Source of the DNA: DATADD01 sp046262355
GTDB taxonomy: Bacteria; Actinomycetota; CADDZG01; WHSQ01
Length of the DNA: 64,000 bases
Direction of reading: 5' to 3'
Assembly: GCA_046262355.1 (NCBI GenBank)
Contig: JBHEMX010000091.1
Span: 21,149-85,148, forward strand
Positions 51,556 to 60,390 of this stretch are shown here, one piece after another (position 1 is the stretch's first letter; each line of letters opens with the position of its first letter). Position numbers and translations under genes: made by a program. Below the pieces are notes generated by a model. It had not been told where the DNA came from and did no database searches. It was given only the letters and a program-made list of their open reading frames with translations.

Positions 51556-51715
51556 CGGTGCCGAGGTTGTCCTATCCCATGAGGGCAGGGTCAAACGCCG
51601 TCGAGATGGAATACCCGTCTCCCATCCGCCGTTTACGGTGGTGGGCGACTGGCAAGAACAGTCTCGGGCCGGTCGCCGCAGCGAATCGCAAGGGAGGTAT
51701 CCGATCCAGTCCCCG

Positions 51716-51991
51716 ATGGACGATCCGGACAAGTTGGAATGGCAGGAGCAGGCGGCCTGCCGGGATCACGACAACGTGCTTTTCTTCGGCCCCGATCAGG
51801 GCGAGTCGGAGCTCGAGAAGCAGTCGCGCGAGGCGCGCGCCAAGGCCGTGTGCCAGCGCTGCCCCGTCGCAGAGCCGTGCCTCGAGTTCGCCATGGAGAC
51901 GAACCAGAAGTACGGCATCTGGGGTGGACTCACCGACAAAGAGCGCGCGTCCTTGAAGCGTAGGCGCGCCCGCGCCCGGCGCGCCTCCTAG
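51716..51991 (+). CDS. whiB: WhiB-family iron-sulfur transcription regulator (second copy)
   Basis: Cluster Cys are C15, C46, C49 and C55, then the turn GIWGG and a basic tail (KERASLKRRRARARR). It has the WhiB1-like N-terminus (DKLEWQEQAACRDHDNVLFF). ATG at 51716 was chosen; AGGGAGG at 51691 is 18 bases away, so a non-ATG start a few codons earlier is possible. Length 91 aa. It likely regulates cell division or redox genes with the housekeeping sigma factor, as WhiB proteins do. Confidence 0.92.
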   Translation: MDDPDKLEWQEQAACRDHDNVLFFGPDQGESELEKQSREARAKAVCQRCPVAEPCLEFAMETNQKYGIWGGLTDKERASLKRRRARARRAS

Positions 51992-52098
51992 CTCCACTCA
52001 GCCTCCCAGCCGTTCTCGCCAAGCTCGTTTGCTACGGCGCGCCCTCGGGTATGCGCCGTTGTTTCCGATCCATGAGATGAGAGGACGGGTGACGCGCG

Positions 52099-53055
52099 AT
52101 GGTCGAGATCGGCTACAAGCTGTCCAGCGAGGAGTTCGGGCCTAACGTTCTCGTCGATCTCGCGGCGCAGGCAGAGCGATCCGGCTTCAGCTTCGGGGCG
52201 ATCTCCGACCACTTTCATCCGTGGATCGACGCGCAGGGGCACGCTCCGTTCGTGTGGGCGGTGATCGGAGGCATCTCTCGGGCTACGGAGCGGCTCACCG
52301 TGCTCACCGGAGTGACGTGCCCGAGCGTGCGCGTTCACCCGGCGATCGTCGCCCACGCCGCCGCCTCCGCCGGGTGCATGCTCGAAGGCCGCTTCATCCT
52401 CGGCGTCGGCTCCGGCGAGAACCTCAATGAGCATGTCCACGGAGATCGATGGCCGGAGGTCGACGTGCGCCTCGAGATGCTCGAGGAAGCGGTCGAGATC
52501 ATCCGTCTGCTGTGGGACGGAGGCCTCAAGAGTCATCACGGTAAGCACTACACGGTCGAGAACGCACGCCTCTACGACCTTCCCGACCGGCTTCCACACA
52601 TCATGGTGGCCGGCAGCGGGGGCAAGTCGGTCGAGCTCGCCGGACGCATCGGCGACGGCTTCATCAGCCTTGCCCCTGAGGAGGGCATCGTCGAGGCTTT
52701 CGAGCGCTCGGGCGGCTCCGGCAAGCCCCGCCTTGCCGAGATCACAGTCTGTTGGTCCCGGAGCGAACAAGAGGCGCGCAAGGTGGTTCACGAGCAGTGG
52801 CCGATAACCGGGATCAAGGGCCAGTTGTCCCAGGAGCTACCGCTGCCGTCTCACTTCAAGCAGGCGCAGTCGATGATCGACGAGGACGACGCAGCGAGCA
52901 CGGTCGCCTGTGGTCCCGATCCCGAGGTGCACATCGCCAACGCTCGCCAGTTCATCGAGGCCGGCTACACCCACATCTGGTTCCACCAGGTCGGTCCCGA
53001 TCAGGAGGGCTTCTTCCGCTTCTACGAGCAGGAGGTCCTGCCCAAGCTGCGCTGA
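52099..53055 (+). CDS. LLM-class F420-dependent oxidoreductase (TIGR03557-like)
   Basis: A TIM-barrel luciferase-like oxidoreductase, 318 aa, related to F420-dependent glucose-6-phosphate dehydrogenases. Seen: GYKLSSEEFGPNVLV at the N-terminus, SDHFHPW, GVTCPSVRVHPAIVAHAAAS, GVGSGENLNEHV and HIWFHQVGPDQEGF. The pattern GSGENLNEH is typical of the FGD subgroup. The substrate is unknown. ATG 52099 has no strong ribosome site. It implies that the organism makes cofactor F420. Confidence 0.88.
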   Translation: MVEIGYKLSSEEFGPNVLVDLAAQAERSGFSFGAISDHFHPWIDAQGHAPFVWAVIGGISRATERLTVLTGVTCPSVRVHPAIVAHAAASAGCMLEGRFILGVGSGENLNEHVHGDRWPEVDVRLEMLEEAVEIIRLLWDGGLKSHHGKHYTVENARLYDLPDRLPHIMVAGSGGKSVELAGRIGDGFISLAPEEGIVEAFERSGGSGKPRLAEITVCWSRSEQEARKVVHEQWPITGIKGQLSQELPLPSHFKQAQSMIDEDDAASTVACGPDPEVHIANARQFIEAGYTHIWFHQVGPDQEGFFRFYEQEVLPKLR

Positions 53056-53058
53056 TCC

Positions 53059-53075
53059 ACCGGCGCTGCGCCGGT
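53059..53075. terminator. Hairpin between convergent F420-type gene and metF-like gene
   Basis: ACCGGC pairs with GCCGGT around GCTGC, just after the F420-type gene stop and in a 44-base convergent gap. No T run on the plus strand. Confidence 0.4.
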
Positions 53076-53099
53076 CCTTGGCGCGCCGATCGATTATGT

Positions 53100-53942
53100 C
53101 TAGCGGATGCTCCCGAGGCGTGCCGCCATCTCCCTGTAGCGGCCCACCGGCACGAGATGCACGCCGTCGAACGCGCCCGAATCCCGTATGGCCTCGATCT
53201 GCTCGCAGGCGAGGTCGACACCCATGTCGGGGTCGTCGTCGAGCTTGTCGACGATGTGCTGCGGGATGTGGATGTCTGGGATCGATGCGTTCACCCGGCG
53301 CGCCATCCGGCTGCTCGCGAGCACGAGCACGCCGGCGTAGATCCGCCCCCGGTAGCCCTCCACGTCACCGGACTCCCGCCACCGCAGCAGCCGCTCCAGC
53401 GACGGGGTGATCTGGACGAACAAGAAGTCCGCGCGCAGCTTCCAGGCGAGCGAGCGACCGGGCTTCGCGACGGTCCCGACGCGGAACGGCGGGAAACCCT
53501 CGAACAGCGGACCCATGCCGTAGGAGCGGATCTCATCGATCATGCCTCGCACCGTGACGTCTTCGGCGCGCCGGCCCTCCTTGGGCGCATCGCCGTAGAC
53601 GCACAGGAAATGGTCGACTCCGTACGCCGCGGCCGTGAGGAGGTCGCGCCGGAAACCGAGCAGGTTGCGGTCGCGCGCGTTCAGGCACGCTATCGCCCTC
53701 CCGCCCATGTAGGCGACCTCGTGCGCGACCGCCACGCTCGACACGGTGGCGCGACCCAGGTGATTGTCCGGGATCAGGAAGGCGTCGGTCACCGAGCCCA
53801 GGACGTCTATCTGCCTGCGGACGTGCGTGATGTCCGGTCGGCGCGGCGGCTCTATCTCGCACAGCACCGAGAAACGCCCCCCATCGAGGAACGATGGAGG
53901 TGGCACTGGCGGTGGAGGAACGAACGTCCCGCGCGGACTCAT
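53100..53942 (-). CDS. Methylenetetrahydrofolate reductase-like protein
   Basis: FAD-type TIM barrel, 280 aa, with the MTHFR pattern: FSVLCEIEPPRRPDITHVRRQ (conserved Glu after strand 1), VYGDAPKEGRRAED, and PSLERLLRWRESGD with FLFVQI (F-Q). It may make 5-methyl-THF, but it is shorter and more divergent than MetF and lacks a clear NAD(P)H element, so another folate enzyme is possible. The N-terminus is Pro-rich (PPPPVPPPS). ATG 53942 chosen at the start of similarity; alternatives lie upstream. Confidence 0.8.
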   Translation of the reverse strand: MSPRGTFVPPPPVPPPSFLDGGRFSVLCEIEPPRRPDITHVRRQIDVLGSVTDAFLIPDNHLGRATVSSVAVAHEVAYMGGRAIACLNARDRNLLGFRRDLLTAAAYGVDHFLCVYGDAPKEGRRAEDVTVRGMIDEIRSYGMGPLFEGFPPFRVGTVAKPGRSLAWKLRADFLFVQITPSLERLLRWRESGDVEGYRGRIYAGVLVLASSRMARRVNASIPDIHIPQHIVDKLDDDPDMGVDLACEQIEAIRDSGAFDGVHLVPVGRYREMAARLGSIR

Positions 53943-54015
53943 CCTCAGGGATATACCGCAGCCGGGGCCCGACGCCCCGGCGCGAGCCCCCGGAGCCTCT
54001 GGCCCGGCGCTGCCT

Positions 54016-54288
54016 TCAGCTCGTGGTGGAGTCCACCGAAGAGGTTTCGGGCGTCTGGAGACTCGGCTCGGTCGAGAGCCCTCGGTCCCCCTTGATCCGG
54101 TTCTTGACGCTCTGCAGGCGCCCACCGGTGGCGAGGTACGCCGCGGCGCCTCCCGCGACGAGGACGGCAGCAGGCAGTGCGAGCCGGGACAGGAGCGACG
54201 GCGGCTCCGGTCGACGCGACTCCTGATACGTGTCCCACACCTTCTTCACGGCGACGGCGGCGGCCGCCCGCTTGACGATGGTGTTCAT
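54016..54288 (-). CDS. Small single-pass membrane protein, 90 aa
   Basis: GGAAGGA lies 5 bases before the ATG. The product starts MNTIVKRAAAAVAVKKVWDTY, then a hydrophobic helix (RLALPAAVLVAGGAAAYLAT) and a basic/hydrophilic tail. The start is 171 bases from divergent yjbQ. No family recognised; the short size, strong ribosome site and helix suggest a real protein of unknown role. Confidence 0.55.
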   Translation of the reverse strand: MNTIVKRAAAAVAVKKVWDTYQESRRPEPPSLLSRLALPAAVLVAGGAAAYLATGGRLQSVKNRIKGDRGLSTEPSLQTPETSSVDSTTS

Positions 54289-54459
54289 CGAGTTCCTTCC
54301 TCTTGGCGTTCCGGCAGCCTCTTTCTTACCTCACCGTGCGGGGGACCGTGCGCGGGGAGCGCGTCTTCAAGCTCCCCAGCGCTTGAACAATCGTTCAGAG
54401 CCGTCGAACGTTCACCCAATGTCGGTTCTCGCTTCGTAAGTGACAATGGGTACGTGATC

Positions 54460-54897
54460 ATGTTCGAGGAGTTCGAGACCAAGACCGGCGGGCGACTCGA
54501 TGCGCTGGACATCACCGAAGAGGTCCTGGACGTGGTGCGCGCCTCCGGCGTCCTCTACGGCAATGTGCTCGTCTTCTCGCCGCACACAACGTGCTGCGTG
54601 TTGATCGCGGCATCCGGCGTCAGGACGTCTATGACGCTCGCCGATGCCATGGAAGCACTCGCTCCTGCGGACGGGTACTACGCTCATGATGATTTCGCGA
54701 TCCGGACCGAGAACCTCACCGAGGACGAACCTCCGAATGCGCCCGCACACCTCTTCAATGTTTTCGCGGGCAAGACCTCTGAATGCATCCCGATCGTCGA
54801 TGGGCGTCTCGCGTTGGGTTGCAGCCAGCGGGTGCTCTTCGTCGAGCTGGATTCCTCGCGCGAGAGGCGCTACCTGCTCCAGGTCGTCGGCGAATGA
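54460..54897 (+). CDS. yjbQ: YjbQ-family protein (UPF0047)
   Basis: Small barrel protein, 145 aa from the ATG at 54460; GTG 54454 is close by. The family residues are visible: VFSPHTTCCVLIAA (conserved His), ADAMEALAPADGYYAHDD, ENLTEDEPPNAPAHLFN (Asn/His) and VDGRLALGCSQRVLFVELD. Members have weak thiamine-phosphate synthase activity and a metal site. ATGA links it to the polyprenyl synthetase gene. Confidence 0.88.
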   Translation: MFEEFETKTGGRLDALDITEEVLDVVRASGVLYGNVLVFSPHTTCCVLIAASGVRTSMTLADAMEALAPADGYYAHDDFAIRTENLTEDEPPNAPAHLFNVFAGKTSECIPIVDGRLALGCSQRVLFVELDSSRERRYLLQVVGE

Positions 54898-55859
54898 CCG
54901 CTGCGGCCGTCCAGCCGGCGTGGTTGACGAACGACCTCAGGCGCGTAGAGCAACTCATGCTCGAGGCCGCAGGCGAGTCCGGACATCCACTGGTGAGTGA
55001 GCCGTCGCTGCACCTGCTCAAGGCGGGGGGCAAGAGACTGCGGCCCGCGCTCGTCGCGCTTACGTCACGCTCAGGCCCGCAACGAGGTCGCGCCGCAGAC
55101 CTCGGGGCTGCCGCGATCGAGCTGGTGCACCTCGCAACCCTCTACCACGACGACGTGATGGACGGCACCGACATCCGCCGCGGGGTGCCCACGACCCATG
55201 CCCGGTGGGGCACGGAGATCGCCGTGCTCGCGGGCGATTACCTCTTCGCGAAGGCGTGTGGTCTAGGAGCCATCGCCGGCGGCGAGGTGCCGGGCATCCT
55301 CGCGCGCGCGATCGCCGAGGTCTGTGAAGGACAGATCGTGGAGACGGGCGTACTCGGTGATCCGCGCCGCACCGTCGACGACTACATCGCGACGATCCGC
55401 CTGAAAACAGCGGCGCTGTTCAAGGCGTCGTGTGAGCTCGGCGCGTCGACGTCGGGCGCGCGCGACAATGTTCGTCGAGCGTTGATGGCCTACGGTGAGA
55501 GCCTCGGTCTGGCGTTTCAGATAGTCGACGATCTTCTCGACATCGTCGGCGATCCTCAGGTGACAGGCAAGGCGCCCGGCACAGACCTTCGCAAGGGAGT
55601 CTTCACCGCCGCATGGCTCATCGCATCTGAGCGCGATTCGGCGCTCGCGAGGAGTCTGTCGTCGGGCCGGCCCGATCTGGGCGAGGTCCTGCCGTTGCTG
55701 GAGGGCACCGGTGCGTTGAGCGACGTCTTCGACCTCGCCTCGAGCTACGCGGCGGCGGCTTACGAGCGTCTCGACGTCGTTCCCGACGGCGAGTGGAAGG
55801 GCCTTCTCTCGGCGATGGTCGATGGGGTTCTCGCGCAGGTGGAGCGGCCCGCCGCCTGA
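54894..55859 (+). CDS. Long-chain polyprenyl diphosphate synthase
   Basis: Adds isopentenyl units to make quinone or lipid-carrier side chains. The first Asp-rich motif is D86-D87-x-x-D90 (YHDDVMDG) and the second D212-D213-x-x-D216 (FQIVDDLLDI); the substrate lysines are in AGGKRLRPAL. The length of 321 aa fits. ATG 54894 overlaps the yjbQ stop (ATGA). The residues before motif one (HLATLY) suggest a long-chain product such as a menaquinone tail, by family comparison only. Confidence 0.9.
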   Translation: MTAAAVQPAWLTNDLRRVEQLMLEAAGESGHPLVSEPSLHLLKAGGKRLRPALVALTSRSGPQRGRAADLGAAAIELVHLATLYHDDVMDGTDIRRGVPTTHARWGTEIAVLAGDYLFAKACGLGAIAGGEVPGILARAIAEVCEGQIVETGVLGDPRRTVDDYIATIRLKTAALFKASCELGASTSGARDNVRRALMAYGESLGLAFQIVDDLLDIVGDPQVTGKAPGTDLRKGVFTAAWLIASERDSALARSLSSGRPDLGEVLPLLEGTGALSDVFDLASSYAAAAYERLDVVPDGEWKGLLSAMVDGVLAQVERPAA

Positions 55860-55877
55860 AGCGGTGCTTCCTTGGGC

Positions 55878-56047
55878 CACTAGTGGTCCGTCGCGTAAGT
55901 ACCGCCAGCACCGAGAGCGTTCCTGCGCGCCGAGGGCAAGGCGCGAGGAGTCGAGCGTACCTGGAGGTACGTGAGCGACGAGCAACGCAGCCATCGGTGA
56001 TGCAGGGGCGCTCGAATGCGTCGGTGATTTGCGCGACGGGGCACTAG
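55878..56047. mobile_element. MITE-like element, copy 2 (between polyprenyl synthase and tetR)
   Basis: Same 170-bp unit as at 9820, with two interior base differences (T/G in the GTACC hairpin, A/G near the right end) and CACTAG at both ends. The minus-strand TAG stop of tetR (56044-56046) lies in the right CTAG, so the insertion reached the 3' end of that gene. Terminal inverted repeats and hairpin segments are as in copy 1. Confidence 0.82.
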
Positions 56048-56691
56048 CTCACGAGCTTGGGCGGCCCACCGGGACGCGCCCGCCCCGGCCCAAGGCGCTT
56101 GACGAACATGTCCACGAGGTGCTCGATGTAGACCTGCTCGCTGGCCGGAAGCATGTGCTTGCCTCCGAGTATCTCTTGCTCGACGAAGAACGCGAGCAGC
56201 GCGTTGAAGAACAGACGCGATGCCACCTGCGGATCGACCTGCGTCTTCGCCCGCTCGCTCATGCGAGCATCCAGTATCTGGGCGAGCTCTGTGATGGACT
56301 CGCCGACCGCATCGGCGAAGAACGCTTCCTTCTCCTCGGGGAAGACCTGAACCTCCTGTAGGAGCAGACGTGTCAGCTTGGTGTTCTGACGTAGCACGTC
56401 GAAGAAGCCGCGCGCCAGCACGAGGAGCAGCCCTCGCAGATCCAGTTGCTCGGCGAGCTCGGGAAGGGTCCGCAGAAGGGGAAGGAACGAGTACTCCTCG
56501 ATGATCGCCCTGAACAGGTCTCGCTTAGATGCGAAGTAGTGATAGATCAATCCTTCGGTTATGTCTGCCTGGCGTGCGATGTCGCGCATGGAGGTGCCGT
56601 GGAAGCCGCGTTCGGCGAATAGGTGCAGGCTCGCCTGCAGGATCTCCTCGCGCCGGTCTCGGCGCGGATGTGGCGCCTCGCGGGTGGTCAT
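56044..56691 (-). CDS. TetR-family transcriptional regulator
   Basis: HTH domain at about 17-62 (RREEILQASLHLFAERGFHGTSMRDIARQADITEGLIYHYFASKRDL), followed by an all-helical ligand domain. Its stop codon is within the end of the MITE-like element, so the native 3' end may have been changed by the insertion. ATG 56691 overlaps hpf (ATGA). Target and ligand are unknown. Length 215 aa. Confidence 0.9.
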   Translation of the reverse strand: MTTREAPHPRRDRREEILQASLHLFAERGFHGTSMRDIARQADITEGLIYHYFASKRDLFRAIIEEYSFLPLLRTLPELAEQLDLRGLLLVLARGFFDVLRQNTKLTRLLLQEVQVFPEEKEAFFADAVGESITELAQILDARMSERAKTQVDPQVASRLFFNALLAFFVEQEILGGKHMLPASEQVYIEHLVDMFVKRLGPGRARPGGPPKLVS

Positions 56692-57005
56692 CTTCTCTTC
56701 GAGTATTCGCTGTGACTGCCGCGGGAGCGGTCGTTGATCTGGCGCAGTATCTCCTCGCGTGCGTCGCGCACGGCGATGCCGACGTCGGCGTTGACGGACT
56801 TGGCGATGAGGTGGTGACGCCCGTACTCGATCTCGAGCGTTACGTGATGGCTCGGCGCGCCCGCGTCTCCCCCGTTGATGCGAACCTCAGCGTAGACCTC
56901 TTCGAACTGACGAAGCCTTCTGTCGATCTTCTCGAGGTCCTTCTGGATGCGATCCACCTCGCCGTCCTTGAGGCGAGTGCCCGGGGAGGACACGCGTAGG
57001 TGCAT
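56688..57005 (-). CDS. hpf: Ribosome hibernation/HPF-like protein (short form)
   Basis: S30AE/HPF-type protein that stops translation in stationary phase. Strand-helix pattern: RLKDGEVDRIQKDLEKIDRRLRQF, then AEVRINGGDAG, VTLEIEYGRHHLIAKSVNADVG, and DAREEILRQIN. ATG 57005 has a full AAGGAGGTG ribosome site. Length 105 aa, short type without the dimerisation tail. It overlaps tetR by ATGA and follows the glycosyltransferase gene. Confidence 0.82.
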   Translation of the reverse strand: MHLRVSSPGTRLKDGEVDRIQKDLEKIDRRLRQFEEVYAEVRINGGDAGAPSHHVTLEIEYGRHHLIAKSVNADVGIAVRDAREEILRQINDRSRGSHSEYSKRR

Positions 57006-57047
57006 GAGCACCTCCTTGTTCGAGCCGTTGGACGTCCATCGTAGTCC

Positions 57048-58169
57048 TCAAGCGAGCCAGTCGAGGAGTACCTGTGGAGGCCCGGAGGAGAACTCCGACT
57101 GTACATGCTTCCTTCCGGCGGCTCCCAAACGCTTCCCAAGCGAGGGATCGTTGAGTATGCGTGCGATCGCCCTCACGAGCTGCGAGCGCTGCCCGGCATC
57201 AACGACGAAGCCTGTCTTGCCGTCGATCACTGCCTCGGGGGTCCCGCCGGAGCGCCCGGTTACAGACGGGACGCCCGATGCGGCAGCCTCGAGAAGCACG
57301 ACCCCGAGGCCTTCTACCTCGAGCCCGAGCCAGCGGTCGACGACCGGAAGCGCGAAGACGTCGGCGGCCGCGTAGAGCGCCGGCGCGCCGTCCTCGGAGA
57401 CGCGTCCGGTGAACACCACGCGCGCATCCTTGCGATGTGCGAGACGCCGCAGCGAGCGTTCCTCCGGTCCCGTCCCGGCGATCACCACCGCGGCCTCCGG
57501 GACCCGCGCAACGAGATCGGGATACGCGTCCAGAAGACGGTGTATGCCCTTGCGTTTGACCAGCCTCCCGAAGCACAGGACGAGGCGATCGCGCGCCGTG
57601 AGTCCGAGTCGCCGCCGCACCTCGGCACCGTCCGAGCGCGGTCTGAAACGCTCGAGATCGATGCGCGCCCTGAGCACGTCGATGCGCGGGAGCTCGTGGT
57701 TCGTCTCGCCGAGAAGGAGGCGGAGCTTGGTCGCCGTGAACTCGCTTACGGGAAGCAGCAGCTCAGCCTCCGCCAGCGCCCGCGCGAGCGATCGTCTCAG
57801 CAAGGGAGTGGTGCCGGGGACGATCACCTCCGCTCCGTGGACGATGACCGCGTAGCGCAGGCCTCTGCGCTTGAGGTTCGGCCCGAGGAGCACGAGTGGC
57901 CACGGTGTCCCGAAGAGGACCTTTCGGGTTCCGCATGCGTGCGCGGCCCGCTCGATCGCATCTGCCACCGTCCTCGTGGGGATGAGCATGGAGCCCGGGT
58001 GGCCCTGTACGGGATACCCGAGGTCGTCGGGGATCGCGTTGCCCTCCCGGAGGGCCGGGGCCAGGACCGCAAGGCGAGGCCGGAGCAGGGCACATAGCTC
58101 GGCGAGATGGCTCTCGATGCCGCCCCTCCCGGGAAGGAAGGAGGATGAGACGAGCACGGCATCGGTCAC
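57048..58169 (-). CDS. GT4-family glycosyltransferase
   Basis: Retaining GT-B enzyme, 373 aa. The N-domain has the glycine loop SSFLPGRGGIESHLAELCALL, the C-domain has CFGRLVKRKGIHRLLDAY and the EX7E motif (EGLGVVLLEAAASGVPSV). It likely makes a lipid-linked or exopolysaccharide sugar bond; donor and acceptor are unknown. GTG at 58169 (MTDAVLVSSSF) is the best start. It is upstream of hpf on the same strand. Confidence 0.9.
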   Translation of the reverse strand: MTDAVLVSSSFLPGRGGIESHLAELCALLRPRLAVLAPALREGNAIPDDLGYPVQGHPGSMLIPTRTVADAIERAAHACGTRKVLFGTPWPLVLLGPNLKRRGLRYAVIVHGAEVIVPGTTPLLRRSLARALAEAELLLPVSEFTATKLRLLLGETNHELPRIDVLRARIDLERFRPRSDGAEVRRRLGLTARDRLVLCFGRLVKRKGIHRLLDAYPDLVARVPEAAVVIAGTGPEERSLRRLAHRKDARVVFTGRVSEDGAPALYAAADVFALPVVDRWLGLEVEGLGVVLLEAAASGVPSVTGRSGGTPEAVIDGKTGFVVDAGQRSQLVRAIARILNDPSLGKRLGAAGRKHVQSEFSSGPPQVLLDWLA

Positions 58170-58267
58170 GCGCCGATTATCGCCGTGATGGCCGATGCGA
58201 GCGGCGCACGCCTCTCGCGGGTATCCTGCCTGCGACACGGCGATCCTCAGTGGGAGATGGCACACAT

Positions 58268-58885
58268 ATGCGGTTGAGAGTTGTCTCGGCGGAAGATTCG
58301 TTCTTCGATCTCTTCGAACGCATGGCGGAGAAGGTCCACCAAGGGGCCGACGAGCTATTGCAGCTCCTCAAGGATTACAACGACGTGGATCGCAAGACTC
58401 AAAGGGTTATCGATATCGAGCACGAAGGCGACGAGATCACACATCTCATCATGCGCCGCCTCAACACGACCTTCATAACGCCTTTCGACCGCGAGGACAT
58501 CCATCTTCTTGGCTCGAGTCTCGACGACGTGCTCGACAATATCGAGGCCGCCGCCGAGTATCTGAGGCTGCACAAGATCGAACAGCCACTCCCGCAGCTG
58601 ATCGTGCTGACCGAGACGCTGGCACTTGCGACGAAGGAGACAGTCGACGCGATGCCCAACCTTCGAAAGATGAAGGACCTCGATCACTACTGGGTCGAGA
58701 TCAATCGACTCGAGAATGAGGGCGATCGTTTCTATCGCCGCACCATCGCCGAGCTCTTCTCTGGGGACTACAAGGCCATGGACGTGTTGAAGTTCAAGGA
58801 CATCATCGAGCAGGTAGAAGGCGCCATCGACCGCCTCGAAGATGTCGCCAACGCCATCGAAGGCATCGTGCTCAAGCAGAGCTGA
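58268..58885 (+). CDS. DUF47-family PhoU-like accessory protein of Pit
   Basis: All-helical 205-aa protein (DUF47). The N-terminus FFDLFERMAEKVHQGADELLQLL, TFITPFDREDIHLLGSSLDDVLDNI and INRLENEGDRFYRRTIAELF match. It precedes pit by 26 bases, the usual order, and is thought to control the phosphate carrier. GGGAG lies about 11 bases upstream. It is unlike the two phoU genes in the pst region. Confidence 0.92.
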   Translation: MRLRVVSAEDSFFDLFERMAEKVHQGADELLQLLKDYNDVDRKTQRVIDIEHEGDEITHLIMRRLNTTFITPFDREDIHLLGSSLDDVLDNIEAAAEYLRLHKIEQPLPQLIVLTETLALATKETVDAMPNLRKMKDLDHYWVEINRLENEGDRFYRRTIAELFSGDYKAMDVLKFKDIIEQVEGAIDRLEDVANAIEGIVLKQS

Positions 58886-58911
58886 TGCCGCTTCCCTACT
58901 TTCGGTGATCC

Positions 58912-60051
58912 GTGTTCGATCTTAGCCTCGAAGCTCTCATCATCATCGGGGTCGCCTTGTCGTTCGACTTCGTCAACGGCTTCCATGACGCCGCGAACTC
59001 GATCGCAACGGTGGTGTCGACGCGCGTCCTGGCGCCACGTCTGGCTGTTGCTTGGGCTGCGTTCTGGAACTTCATAGCGTTCGTCGTGTTCGGAACCGCG
59101 GTCGCGTCGACGATCGGAAAGGGAACGATCAAGATAGATCAGGTTAGCCAGGCCAGTGGCCTCGAGGTGATCCTGGCGGCACTCATGGGTGCGATCGCCT
59201 GGGACCTCATCACCTGGTACTACGGTCTGCCCACGTCCTCGTCTCATGCCCTCGTCGGTGGGTTGGCCGGCGCCGCACTTGCGTTCGCGGGGCCCAGCAT
59301 GCTCGAGGGAGGGGGCATCTCGAAGACGGCGATCTTCATCGTCGTGTCGCCGCTGGTCGGAATGCTGCTCGGCACGATGCTCATGAACCTCGTGCTGTTC
59401 CTCGCGCAGAAGGCGACCGCATCGGGAAAGGCAACGCTCGGCGACGCGAACTGGTTCTTCCGGAAGCTTCAGCTCGTGTCCGCTGCGGCATACTCGCTCG
59501 GCCACGGGGCGAACGACGCACAGAAGACGATGGGAATCATCGCTGCGATCATCTTGGTGGACAGGAACCTTCCTATCGGAGAGTTCGAGGTCACACTGCC
59601 GATCGTGTTGTTGGCCCACACCGCGATCGCGCTGGGCACCCTGTCGGGCGGATGGCGCATCGTCCATACGCTTGGCTCCAAGATCACCAAGCTGCAGCCC
59701 GTCGGCGGGTTCTCCGCCGAGACCGCGGCGGCCGTGACGCTGTTCACAACGGCGAGGCTCGGCATACCCGTGTCCACGACGCACACGATCACCGGCGCGA
59801 TAGTCGGTGTCGGTGCGACGAACCGGTTGTCTGCGATCCGATGGGGTCTGACGGGCCGCGTCATCTATGCCTGGATCCTGACGATTCCGGGAGCCGCACT
59901 CATCGCGGCGGTCTCGTACTGGATGCTGCAGGTCGTGGCCGCCGACATCGTCGGAGGCGTCGGGCTTGTCACGGCGCTGTCCTTCGGCGTGCTGTTCGCG
60001 ATCCGCCGGCGCAGAGACGCCCAAGCCACCGTGTTCGCTCCGCCTCAGTAG
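58912..60051 (+). CDS. pit: Inorganic phosphate transporter PiT
   Basis: Low-affinity phosphate/metal-ion symporter, 379 aa. The two repeat signatures are FVNGFHDAANSIATVVSTRVL and YSLGHGANDAQKTMGII, each at the start of a repeat, with about ten hydrophobic segments. The GTG at 58912 is preceded by GGTGA. It complements the high-affinity Pst system; presumably used when phosphate is plentiful. Confidence 0.94.
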   Translation: MFDLSLEALIIIGVALSFDFVNGFHDAANSIATVVSTRVLAPRLAVAWAAFWNFIAFVVFGTAVASTIGKGTIKIDQVSQASGLEVILAALMGAIAWDLITWYYGLPTSSSHALVGGLAGAALAFAGPSMLEGGGISKTAIFIVVSPLVGMLLGTMLMNLVLFLAQKATASGKATLGDANWFFRKLQLVSAAAYSLGHGANDAQKTMGIIAAIILVDRNLPIGEFEVTLPIVLLAHTAIALGTLSGGWRIVHTLGSKITKLQPVGGFSAETAAAVTLFTTARLGIPVSTTHTITGAIVGVGATNRLSAIRWGLTGRVIYAWILTIPGAALIAAVSYWMLQVVAADIVGGVGLVTALSFGVLFAIRRRRDAQATVFAPPQ

Positions 60052-60066
60052 ACCTTGGGGCCGGGG

Positions 60067-60072
60067 TATAAC
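60067..60072 (+). promoter_or_regulatory. -10 box (TATAAC) giving a probable leaderless transcript
   Basis: TATAAC ends 6 bases before the ATG at 60079, so transcription would start at or very near the start codon. There is no ribosome site in between. Confidence 0.55.
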
Positions 60073-60078
60073 TCAGAG

Positions 60079-60390
60079 ATGGGCGAGAACGAGGACGTCT
60101 CCCGGCTGAGTCGTCAGGTGAGAGAGGATCGCAAACTCCTGCGGCGCGCGGCGGACGTTCTGGCCGAGATCGATCGTGGAGCGGGACTGTCCGACGAGCA
60201 CGCCGACGTGCTCGCCTCCTTGCGCATCCGGCTCGAGGGGAGGTCACGTTCGTCGCTCGAAGACCTGTTGACCGCGGCCGGCGAGGTACGCGGCAAAAGG
60301 GACCTTGGGGACGTGATCTCGGGCGGCGACGAATCCAAGTCGGAGTGGCCGGCGGTACAAGACAAGAAGAAGGAGTGGCCCGGGCTCTAG
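60079..60390 (+). CDS. Small charged helical protein, 103 aa, unknown function
   Basis: The sequence is Arg/Glu/Asp-rich and mostly helical (ENEDVSRLSRQVREDRKLLRR, GLSDEHADVLASLRIRL), with an acidic/Lys tail (SEWPAVQDKKKEWPGL). No family recognised. ATG 60079 lies 6 bases after TATAAC. Its last 4 bases overlap the convergent PAC2 gene. It may be a small regulatory protein; nothing more can be said. Confidence 0.5.
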   Translation: MGENEDVSRLSRQVREDRKLLRRAADVLAEIDRGAGLSDEHADVLASLRIRLEGRSRSSLEDLLTAAGEVRGKRDLGDVISGGDESKSEWPAVQDKKKEWPGL

